Position numbers and translations under genes: made by a program. Of a stretch of DNA of 64,000 bases, positions 57,273 to 64,000 are shown piece after piece. The stretch is from an uncultured Hyphomicrobiales bacterium (GTDB taxonomy: Bacteria > Pseudomonadota > Alphaproteobacteria > Rhizobiales > Ancalomicrobiaceae): NCBI GenBank assembly GCA_903930435.1, contig CAIYYN010000037.1, positions 1 to 64,000 on the forward strand, read 5' to 3'. Position 1 is the stretch's first letter; every line of letters starts with the position of its first letter. Under the pieces are notes generated by a model, which worked only from the letters and a program-made list of their open reading frames with translations, was not told the DNA's origin and searched no databases.

Positions 57273-58316
57273 TTAAGGCAGGTTATCCCGCATGATGATG
57301 TCGATGCGGATTTTCTCTTGTTCTTCAAGTATCTGGTCATTTCTGGCCAGAGCCAGCAGCAGACGGATCGCCGATCGCGCTTCATGCCCGGCGTCCTGAC
57401 TGATGACAGCATCCATCACACCACGGATCAGATACCGCCGGGTGTAGGCCGTCAGATCGTGACCGATGAAGACCAGATCCTTTTCGCGCCCCGCCTTGCT
57501 GATCGCATTGGCAACGCCCGGCGTACCCGCGCCCACATTGTAGAGGCCAATCAAATCGGGATATCGGGCCAGCAAGCGCGCGGTCAGGTCTTCACTGATG
57601 ACATCATCATCGCGACCTTCAATGACACCCAGCACCTCAAGGTCGGGATATTCTTCAGTCATCACCTGATTGAAGCCGAAGATGCGCTCGGCATGATCTC
57701 GCAAAGCTTGCGAGCCTGCGATGATACCGATTCTGCCCGTGCGCGGACCAACAAGGCGACCGACCAAGGTTCCGGCTGTTCGCCCAGCCGCGATATTGTC
57801 CACACCCACATAGTGTTGGCGACGTGAACTGGGCACATCAGAGACGAGCGTCACGACATGCGTTCCATGTGCGACCAGATCATCAATAGCCGCCCGGACA
57901 CTTGGATGATCAAGCGCGACAACCGCAAGGCCATCATACCGGCCGATCAGGGCTTCCAGGGTTGCCGTCAAGGCCGTGGGATTGAAGACATCCGCAATAA
58001 TCGTTTCGACCGTTGTGCGGCGTGTGCTGAGCCAGCCCGACATATCGCCGATGTGGGTGATGATCTGCTGCATGAACACGTTCGAGCCATGCGGCATGAT
58101 CACGGCGAAACGCAGCATCCGACCCCGGGCGAGTTCCGCTGCGGCCACAAACGGACGAAACTTGTGCCGTTCAATCGCGTCCTTCACGCGACGCACCGTC
58201 TCCGACCGCACCCCTGGCCTATCATGCAGAACGCGATCGACCGTCGCGAGACTGACGCCAGCCTCGCGAGCAATATCCTTGAGCGTCAGCGATGTACCAA
58301 GACTTGTGTTCGACAT
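57273..58316 (-). CDS. LacI-family regulator, probably of the xylose operon
   Basis: A 347-residue DNA-binding protein. The N-terminal helix-turn-helix LTLKDIAREAGVSLATVDRVLHDRPGV is typical, followed by the hinge helix and a periplasmic-binding-protein-like sugar domain (LRFAVIMPHGSNVFMQQI, YVGVDNIAAGRTAGTLVGRL). It is the first gene of the unit with xylB, xylA and the transporter, so it most likely represses the operon and is released by xylose or a product. Operator candidates lie upstream of it. Confidence 0.9.
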   Translation of the reverse strand: MSNTSLGTSLTLKDIAREAGVSLATVDRVLHDRPGVRSETVRRVKDAIERHKFRPFVAAAELARGRMLRFAVIMPHGSNVFMQQIITHIGDMSGWLSTRRTTVETIIADVFNPTALTATLEALIGRYDGLAVVALDHPSVRAAIDDLVAHGTHVVTLVSDVPSSRRQHYVGVDNIAAGRTAGTLVGRLVGPRTGRIGIIAGSQALRDHAERIFGFNQVMTEEYPDLEVLGVIEGRDDDVISEDLTARLLARYPDLIGLYNVGAGTPGVANAISKAGREKDLVFIGHDLTAYTRRYLIRGVMDAVISQDAGHEARSAIRLLLALARNDQILEEQEKIRIDIIMRDNLP

Positions 58317-58676
58317 GCCGCGTATTTAGCCCGCATTTTTGAGGTACGCAACTCATTTTTGAGCTTTTGCAAAATTTTTGCATAGTGCACCGCAACAAAA
58401 ATCGATGTTTCACAGTTAATAATAGCTCATTTTCGCAACATATTGGCAAATTAGATCACGATTTTGCTTAAATTCCCATTCTGAATGAATTATTTGCCGA
58501 AAATCCATCAGCCTATAAAGCCTCAAAACACCTCATTTGAGGTAAATCACTTCAAATGAGTGTTGCATCCATGCCCGAATTGGGAGGTTGAGCCTCCCAG
58601 GTCGCAACAACGCGTCGCATGCGACCAGGAGCACCGCTCCTCGCGCCTATGGCAAATTTTACATTTTCAGAAATTT
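58317..58676. promoter_or_regulatory. Promoter region of the xylose operon, with inverted repeat
   Basis: An AT-rich stretch of 360 bases upstream of the LacI-type gene. CTCATTTGA (58533-58541) and TCAAATGAG (58553-58561) are perfect inverted repeats separated by 11 bases, and each arm resembles an operator half. A second CTCATTTTTGAG-like run lies near 58350. Smaller stems (GGGAGG/CCTCCC near 58580) lie between the repeat and tRNA-Pro and may end the tRNA transcript. Function is inferred. Confidence 0.4.
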
Positions 58677-58753
58677 TGGTCGGGGCAGCTGGATTCGAAC
58701 CAACGACCTATAGTACCCAAAACTATCGCGCTACCAGACTGCGCTATGCCCCG
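58677..58753 (-). tRNA. tRNA-Pro (TGG)
   Basis: A complete 77-base cloverleaf on the minus strand. The acceptor CGGGGCA pairs with TGCCCCG, followed by discriminator A and encoded CCA. The D-arm is AGCGCAGTCTGGTAGCGC, the anticodon loop TTTGGGT carries TGG, and the T-arm has GGTTCGAATCC. Confidence 0.96.
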
Positions 58754-58879
58754 AGAGGTGTTCCGTATAGGGAAGTTTGTGTCCGGCTGCAAGCGCGGAA
58801 ATCAACAGAACCCAAAGCCCACGTCTTTTCGGCTCCAGCCAAAGTGACCGAAGCCATATTCGAACATCCACCCTTCGGT

Positions 58880-60319
58880 TCAGCGCGAACTGCGGATGAC
58901 CTGGATATCGAGATCGCGGATCTTCTTGCGAAGCGTATTGCGATTGACGCCCAGAAGCTCGGCAGCCTTAATCTGATTGCCCCTTGTGGCGGCGAGCGCA
59001 ACCGAGATCAGGGGATATTCCACCTCCCTGAGAATACGATGATAGAGACCAGGTGGCGGCAGGTTGTCGCCAAAGGCTCCGAAATAGGTCGCCAGATGTT
59101 TTTCGACCGAATTCATGAGGCCTTCGTCACCGCTCTTTTCCTCGGCGGGCTGGGAAGCTGACGGCTGGCTCAATTCGGCATCGATGACGCTTGCCGTGAT
59201 CACGTCCTGCGGATAAAGGGCCGCCAACCGACGGATCAGGTTCTCGAGTTCGCGGATATTGCCTGGCCAACGATACCGGCGAAGACGCTCCAGCGCGGCC
59301 TGCTCGATCTGCTTGGACGGCAATCCCTCTTTTTCCGCAACATTGAAGAAGTGTCGCACCAGGTCCGGCACATCTTCCGAGCGTTCACGCAGTGGCGGCA
59401 AGCGCAAAGGCACCACGTTTAGGCGGAAGTACAGGTCTTCGCGGAAAAGTCCCTGATTGATCAGCTGTCGCAGGTCCTTGTTGGTCGCGGCAACAATCCG
59501 GACGTCGGTCTTGATCGGGGTCCGACCACCGACGGTCGTATATTCCCCCTGCTGAAGGACGCGCAGAAGCCGTGTCTGGGCGTCCATCGGCATGTCGCCG
59601 ATTTCATCAAGGAACAACGTTCCGCTTTCGGCCTGCTCGAAACGGCCAGCAGAGCGCGACGCAGCCCCCGTGAATGCCCCCTTCTCGTGTCCGAACAGCT
59701 CCGACTCGATGAGATCCCGGGGGATGGCGGCCATGTTGATGGCGACAAACGGGCCATTGCGCCGCTTGCCGTAATCGTGCAGCGCCCGCGCCACAAGTTC
59801 CTTGCCGGTGCCGGACTCGCCGGTAATCATCACCGTGAGATCAGTCTGCATCAATCGCGCAAGCACGCGGTAAATGTCCTGCATCGCCGGCGACCGACCG
59901 ACCAGCGGGATATCCTCGTTATGCACTTCACCTTCGAGGGCGCGCTTGGCCTTTGGCTCATTGAGCGCGCGGCCAACGATCGTGATAAGTTCCTTGAGAT
60001 CGAAGGGTTTGGGAAGATATTCATAGGCACCGCGTTCGGACGCCCGGATCGCGGTCATGAACGTATTCTGGGCACTCATGACAATGACGGGCAATTCCGG
60101 CCGCAGCTTCTTGATGCGCGGCAACAAGTCGAAAGCGTTTTCGTCAGGCATCACGACGTCGGTAATGACGAGATCACCTTCGCCCTGCGCGACCCATCGC
60201 CAGAGCGTTGCTGCATTGGAGGTAAGGCGCACTTCGTAGCCCGCTCGGGACAGCGCCTGATTCAAAACTGTGCGGACTGCCGCATCATCGTCAGCGACCA
60301 GAATATTGCCGGCTGGCAT
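58880..60319 (-). CDS. ntrC: Nitrogen-regulation response regulator NtrC
   Basis: A 479-residue sigma-54 activator. The receiver domain has Asp54 in VITDVVMP. The AAA+ domain carries Walker [10 protein letters not shown], the sigma-54-contacting GAFTGA (about residue 215) and [14 protein letters not shown]. The C-terminal Fis-type helix-turn-helix ends [24 protein letters not shown] chose the ATG at 60319 (GAAGGA eight bases upstream). It is separated by 191 bases from ntrB, and downstream there is tRNA-Pro rather than ntrY. Confidence 0.95.
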   Translation of the reverse strand: MPAGNILVADDDAAVRTVLNQALSRAGYEVRLTSNAATLWRWVAQGEGDLVITDVVMPDENAFDLLPRIKKLRPELPVIVMSAQNTFMTAIRASERGAYEYLPKPFDLKELITIVGRALNEPKAKRALEGEVHNEDIPLVGRSPAMQDIYRVLARLMQTDLTVMITGESGTGKELVARALHDYGKRRNGPFVAINMAAIPRDLIESELFGHEKGAFTGAASRSAGRFEQAESGTLFLDEIGDMPMDAQTRLLRVLQQGEYTTVGGRTPIKTDVRIVAATNKDLRQLINQGLFREDLYFRLNVVPLRLPPLRERSEDVPDLVRHFFNVAEKEGLPSKQIEQAALERLRRYRWPGNIRELENLIRRLAALYPQDVITASVIDAELSQPSASQPAEEKSGDEGLMNSVEKHLATYFGAFGDNLPPPGLYHRILREVEYPLISVALAATRGNQIKAAELLGVNRNTLRKKIRDLDIQVIRSSR

Positions 60320-60510
60320 CTGCAAATCCTTCTCGTGCGTGTCATGCGGCCATATGGCGGGATGGCCGAAAAACCACCTCAAACAATTGTGCTAAACTGT
60401 TGATTTCAAAACCATACTCGAACTCAAAATCCGGTACGGAATCCTTCCTGGGTCTCGTGCGCCGCCGCGATGATCCGAAAACCGGACATCGGAGCGACTG
60501 GAAAATGCAT

Positions 60511-61671
60511 TCATCCACCCCTCCTCGGTTGACCATCGCGTTCAATCGGAACTGCTGGCATCAGGACACGGAAGACGGTACGTCGCGGTTGCGATTCACA
60601 TTCGACCACGCCGCCGTGGTCGCGCACGATCTTGGCAACAAGCGCCAGCCCCAAACCGCTGCCATTGGTTTTGGTTGTCACGAATGGATCAAACAGATGC
60701 GGCATCAGATCTTCCGGCACGCCGGGACCATTGTCCCTGACGCAGAATTCCATTGGCAGGGTTACCTTGTTGCGAGACCCTTGAACAGATAACCGAACGC
60801 CCGGCCGATAGGCCGTCGACAGAACGATCTCTGCATCGGGAAAGCCCTTGAGTGCTTCCGATGCGTTCTTGACCAGATTGAGGAAGACCTGGATCAACTG
60901 GTCGCGGTTGGCGAGCACCATCGGCAGGGACGGATCGTATTCCAGGTGAAACCTGATATCACGGGCGAAGCCATTTTCCGCGATGCGCTTCACGTGATCG
61001 AGCACTGTATGAATATTGACGCCGGTGCGTTCGACTGGTCGCTCGTCGGAGAAAACCTCCATCCGATCGACAAGCTTCACTATGCGGTCGGCTTCGTCAC
61101 AGATCAGACGAGTCAGCGCGCGATCTTCGCTGGAGGCTGATTGCTCCAGCAACTGAGCCGCACCCCGAATGCCCGACAGAGGGTTCTTGATCTCATGGGC
61201 AAGCATGGCAGCGAGGCCGGTCACTGTTCTCGCCGCTCCGCGATGCGTCAGCTGCCGATCAATCTTCTCGGCCATGCTGCGTTCCTGGAGCATCAACACA
61301 ACGTCTCTTGACCCCTTGCCGCGCCCGTCGGCCAGAGGACTGGCATAAATGTCCACGATCTTGTCGGTTCCGAGCCGAGGGCTGGACACGTCAACGCGAT
61401 ATTCCGAGACCGCTGACTGACGTTCACGCACCTGCTGGATCAGATCCAGCAGCGGACTCCCGAAAGGAATGAAATGGTCGATCGAATGCCGACGCATGAA
61501 GCTGGCCGACGATTGAAAGAAATTCTGGGCGGCATCATTGGCTTCGAGCAGATGATTATCGGCACCAATCAGAATGACAGGATGCGGCAAGGCATTCAGC
61601 AACACGCCCTGTATGCCGGCATCTGTCACGGTCGCTTGATCTGGTACTGATTTGGGCTTGGTGGGTGTCAT
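60511..61671 (-). CDS. ntrB: Nitrogen-regulation sensor kinase NtrB
   Basis: A 386-residue soluble kinase without membrane segments. An N-terminal PAS domain ([23 protein letters not shown]) is followed by the kinase core [21 protein letters not shown] (His near 158) and the ATP-binding domain ([28 protein letters not shown]). In this system P-II proteins switch it between kinase and phosphatase for NtrC. The ATG at 61671 overlaps the dusB stop as ATGA; a longer frame adds seven residues. Confidence 0.95.
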   Translation of the reverse strand: MTPTKPKSVPDQATVTDAGIQGVLLNALPHPVILIGADNHLLEANDAAQNFFQSSASFMRRHSIDHFIPFGSPLLDLIQQVRERQSAVSEYRVDVSSPRLGTDKIVDIYASPLADGRGKGSRDVVLMLQERSMAEKIDRQLTHRGAARTVTGLAAMLAHEIKNPLSGIRGAAQLLEQSASSEDRALTRLICDEADRIVKLVDRMEVFSDERPVERTGVNIHTVLDHVKRIAENGFARDIRFHLEYDPSLPMVLANRDQLIQVFLNLVKNASEALKGFPDAEIVLSTAYRPGVRLSVQGSRNKVTLPMEFCVRDNGPGVPEDLMPHLFDPFVTTKTNGSGLGLALVAKIVRDHGGVVECESQPRRTVFRVLMPAVPIERDGQPRRGG

Positions 61672-62858
61672 GCAGCCCTCCCCGTTTGACAAGCGGCATC
61701 GCCTTCAGCCAATTCGGTCGCAGTTGTCTTGCCGGCACTCGCGCAATGGGCAGCCCTGAGCTGATCGGCCTCGCTCGATGCGCCCGATAGACCTGCAGAG
61801 CGTGATAGCAATGTGAAAATGGCTGGAATGATCTCGGCAATGGCGTTCGGATCGGATGCGCGCAGAAGCTCCGACCGCATACGCGTAAACTCGGCCTCGT
61901 CACCTCCTGCCATAACTCCGCCAAGTCGGTCCCGATAGGCGTCAAGATACCAGCCGAGGTGCTTGCGAGCAGCCAACACACCTTTGACCGGGCCATAGTG
62001 ATCGACCAAGGCCGCGTGATGCCGAACAACGAGCGAGACCAACTCAGACAGTTCAGGCCCTGCCCAGCGTTGGCCATTCGCCAGATAACGCGAAACGGCA
62101 GCCGGTAGCCACGGACGCCCGCAGGCACCGCGTCCAATCATCAAGCCATCGGCACCGCTGGCGTCAAGGATTGCGTCCGCATCCTCAAATCCAGACACAT
62201 CGCCGTTGGCGATCAGGGGAACCGAGATCACATCCCGTACGGCCCGGATCGCGCTCCAGTCCGCCCGACCTTCATAAAATTGATCTCGTGTGCGACCGTG
62301 AACCGTGATCATCTGAACGCCAGCCGATTCCGCTCGCCGGGCAAGTTCGGGCGCGTTGATGGAAGACTTGTCCCATCCCAACCGCATCTTCAGCGTCACA
62401 GGGACGTTGACAGCCGCCAAGGTCGCCTCAACTAGCGTCATGGCATGATCGAGGTCGCGCATCAGTGCAGCACCCGACCAACCTGTCGTCACCCTGCGCG
62501 CGGGACATCCCATATTGATATCGATAATGTCGGCACCGTTCGCCTCAGCCATGCGCGCGGCCTCACCCATCCAGTGGGCTTCGCTGCCTGCAAGTTGAAC
62601 CACATGCGGTGACAGGCCTTCGCCAGCTGACCGCAGGGCCATTTCAGCATCGCCTTTCTGAAACGACTCGCTGGCAACCATTTCGGTCACCACGAGATCG
62701 GCACCGAAACCAACCACAATCCGGCGAAATGGCAGATCGGTTACACCAGACATCGGCGCAAGCAAAACCGGGCGCCTGAACGAGAAGCGCCCGAGCTTGA
62801 CGGACTTAACCGCTTGCGCCTTCGCGCTAATTTTCGCCTCTGTATCCACGTTGCCCAT
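61668..62858 (-). CDS. dusB: tRNA-dihydrouridine synthase B
   Basis: A flavoenzyme that reduces uridine in t[18 protein letters not shown] near the N-terminus binds FMN, and the catalytic Cys lies in [25 protein letters not shown] and [13 protein letters not shown] are further conserved blocks. At 396 residues it has a C-terminal extension of about 40 residues rich in Ala and Thr compared with E. coli. It heads the dusB-ntrB-ntrC operon, as in many alphaproteobacteria. Confidence 0.93.
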   Translation of the reverse strand: MGNVDTEAKISAKAQAVKSVKLGRFSFRRPVLLAPMSGVTDLPFRRIVVGFGADLVVTEMVASESFQKGDAEMALRSAGEGLSPHVVQLAGSEAHWMGEAARMAEANGADIIDINMGCPARRVTTGWSGAALMRDLDHAMTLVEATLAAVNVPVTLKMRLGWDKSSINAPELARRAESAGVQMITVHGRTRDQFYEGRADWSAIRAVRDVISVPLIANGDVSGFEDADAILDASGADGLMIGRGACGRPWLPAAVSRYLANGQRWAGPELSELVSLVVRHHAALVDHYGPVKGVLAARKHLGWYLDAYRDRLGGVMAGGDEAEFTRMRSELLRASDPNAIAEIIPAIFTLLSRSAGLSGASSEADQLRAAHCASAGKTTATELAEGDAACQTGRAA

Positions 62859-62922
62859 TCAATGTGCATCTCTCAAGTTGACTACATAATTGGCAGAATT
62901 TCCGACAAGAGCAAGTCGCAAG

Positions 62923-63168
62923 ATGAGATTTGATGAATATTTCAAACAGGATGATGAAATTCGCCGGGCTTTTTTGTGGGCCAAGGGGCTTGGAAGTCGA
63001 CCGTTTGAGGGCTCTGGGCGCCACGTAAATGTTGTTGGACAGGACAATAAGGTTTCAATCCTTCGGCTTTGCGTTGTCGACAAACCCGGCTCTCAATTTG
63101 CTGGGAACATCGAATTCAGCGACCAAACAGGCATAGAAAAGATTTTGTTCGCGAGGAATATCGGTTAG
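62923..63168 (+). CDS. Small uncharacterised protein candidate
   Basis: An 81-residue frame beginning MRFDEYFKQDDEIRRAF, between divergent dusB and ispDF. It has a mixed, protein-like composition with Phe, Asp and Arg and no signal or membrane segment. The ribosome-binding site is weak, and a TTG start 33 bases earlier is open. I recognise no family. It is kept because it runs in the same direction as ispDF and ends 41 bases before it. Confidence 0.35.
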   Translation: MRFDEYFKQDDEIRRAFLWAKGLGSRPFEGSGRHVNVVGQDNKVSILRLCVVDKPGSQFAGNIEFSDQTGIEKILFARNIG

Positions 63169-63209
63169 ATAGCACGGAGACCTTTCCCTTGCCTGCGACC
63201 TGGAGCAGC

Positions 63210-64000
63210 ATGTCCACCATAGCCCCCACAACCGCCGTGATCATTGTCGCAGCCGGATCAGGCAGTCGCGCTGGTGGAGTGGGTGGGCGTCCCAAACAAT
63301 ATCAGCACATCGGCGGCCGCCCGATGTTGTCCATGACGCTGGATGCTTTTTTAAGCTATCCCGGCATTCAACACGTCGTCACTGTAATCAACCCGGATTT
63401 TGAACCCGACTATCTCGACGCCACACGTCAATGCACTGCGGATCAACGCCTCAAACCGCCAGTTCCCGGCGGGGCAACGCGTCAGGCGTCCGTCAAGGCT
63501 GGACTTGATGCTCTGGCAAACGATCCGCCGGACTTTGTTCTGATCCACGACGCGGCCCGCCCGTTTGTCAGCCACGGCATCCTGCAACGGGCCATAGCAA
63601 TGCTCACGCGGGTTCCGGCAGTGCTCGTCGCCGTTCCCGTCGTGGATACACTGAAGCGCGCCAGCGACACGGGCTATGTCGCTGAAACGGTCTCGCGCGA
63701 TGGACTGTGGGGCGCGCAAACGCCGCAAGGCTTCCATTTCAGCGCGATCCATTCCGCCCATGGAGCCGCAGTCAAGGCCGGACGACATGATTTTACCGAT
63801 GATGCGGCTGTTGCCGAATGGGCTGGCATGAAGGTTGTTCTCGTGGAAGGCGAACCCGACAATACCAAAGTCACCACCGCGCCAGATCTAGCCAATGCCG
63901 ACAGGCAGGCGACCATGCGTCAGATGCTCGCATTGGCGGATATCCGCGTTGGTAACGGCTATGATGTGCACTCGTTTGTTCCAGGCGATCACGTCATGCT
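63210..64000 (+). CDS. ispDF: Bifunctional IspD-IspF enzyme, 5' part
   Basis: The fused MEP-pathway enzyme makes CDP-ME (IspD) and later MEcPP (IspF) for isoprenoid synthesis. The IspD domain has VAAGSGSRAGG (nucleotide loop), LIHDAARPFV and PQGFHF. At about residue 246 the IspF domain begins with RVGNGYDVHSF, containing the zinc-binding Asp and His. The gene runs off the right edge. GGAG precedes the ATG at 63210. Fusion of the two enzymes is typical of alphaproteobacteria. Confidence 0.95.
   Translation, partial: MSTIAPTTAVIIVAAGSGSRAGGVGGRPKQYQHIGGRPMLSMTLDAFLSYPGIQHVVTVINPDFEPDYLDATRQCTADQRLKPPVPGGATRQASVKAGLDALANDPPDFVLIHDAARPFVSHGILQRAIAMLTRVPAVLVAVPVVDTLKRASDTGYVAETVSRDGLWGAQTPQGFHFSAIHSAHGAAVKAGRHDFTDDAAVAEWAGMKVVLVEGEPDNTKVTTAPDLANADRQATMRQMLALADIRVGNGYDVHSFVPGDHVM

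Noticed and set aside
58560-58847. Open frames running through tRNA-Pro
   Set aside because: They overlap a complete tRNA gene and encode no recognisable protein.
1-64000. CRISPR array, rRNA genes or prophage
   Set aside because: No regular spaced repeats, no rRNA-like sequence and no phage structural or integrase genes were seen.

Overview
The window looks like a chromosomal piece of an alphaproteobacterium, most likely a member of the Hyphomicrobiales (Rhizobiales). The signs are a fused IspD-IspF gene followed by dusB-ntrB-ntrC, an ntrYX-dat-hfq-hflX-mazG group, a DUF2336 protein, a small ribbon-helix-helix protein of the rhizobial type, and the ppi-queA-tgt order. Base composition is moderately GC-rich, with AT-rich patches between some genes. 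This placement is inferred from gene content; no database was searched.

Layout. 0-10 kb: the 3' end of an IS1595-type transposase, phosphoglucomutase, a cobinamide kinase, tRNA-Asn, two glutathione transferases, and an RND efflux pump with its adaptor and TetR regulator. 10-18 kb: an NCS2 purine permease, an aegerolysin-like protein, a soluble PAS-PAS chemoreceptor, a ribbon-helix-helix protein, a glyoxalase, and a Tat-exported GMC dehydrogenase pair. 18-28 kb: an RbbA/HlyD-type ABC exporter, a phosphotransacetylase fusion coupled to acetate kinase, and a molybdopterin oxidoreductase. 28-34 kb: a DUF2336 protein and, beside it, a three-gene Zorya-like set zorA-zorB-zorC with no zorD. 34-41 kb: an exported protein of unknown function, then tgt-queA-cyclophilin, a GST, RNase D and ArfB. 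41-49 kb: ntrY-ntrX, D-amino-acid transaminase, hfq, hflX, mazG. 49-58 kb: an outer-membrane efflux lipoprotein and a complete xylose operon (regulator, xylB, xylA, sugar ABC transporter). 58-64 kb: tRNA-Pro, ntrC, ntrB, dusB, a small reading frame, and the start of ispDF.

How the parts fit. NtrB/NtrC and NtrY/NtrX are the two nitrogen-control two-component systems that usually sit head to tail in alphaproteobacteria. Here they are about 17 kb apart and point away from each other's expected partner. A single inversion of the segment from about 41.3 to 58.8 kb would restore the usual order. The xylose operon imports xylose and converts it to xylulose-5-phosphate, and has hairpins at two internal gene junctions that probably tune expression of the binding protein. 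The RND pump, adaptor and regulator share a repeated half-site that looks like the TetR operator.

The most notable feature is the Zorya-like cluster (29448-34019). It has a MotA/TolQ-like channel with a long helical tail, a MotB/OmpA-like partner with the transmembrane Asp, and a third protein matching ZorC in position, size and general character. The helicase-nuclease gene zorD of type I systems is absent, and a short AT-rich gap plus a DUF2336 gene lie where it would be expected. This is either a broken type I system or a ZorD-less variant. Other points are a tRNA-guanine transglycosylase with most zinc ligands replaced, a phosphotransacetylase whose fused hydratase-like domain lacks the usual catalytic residues, and a histidine-rich leader in front of a Tat signal.
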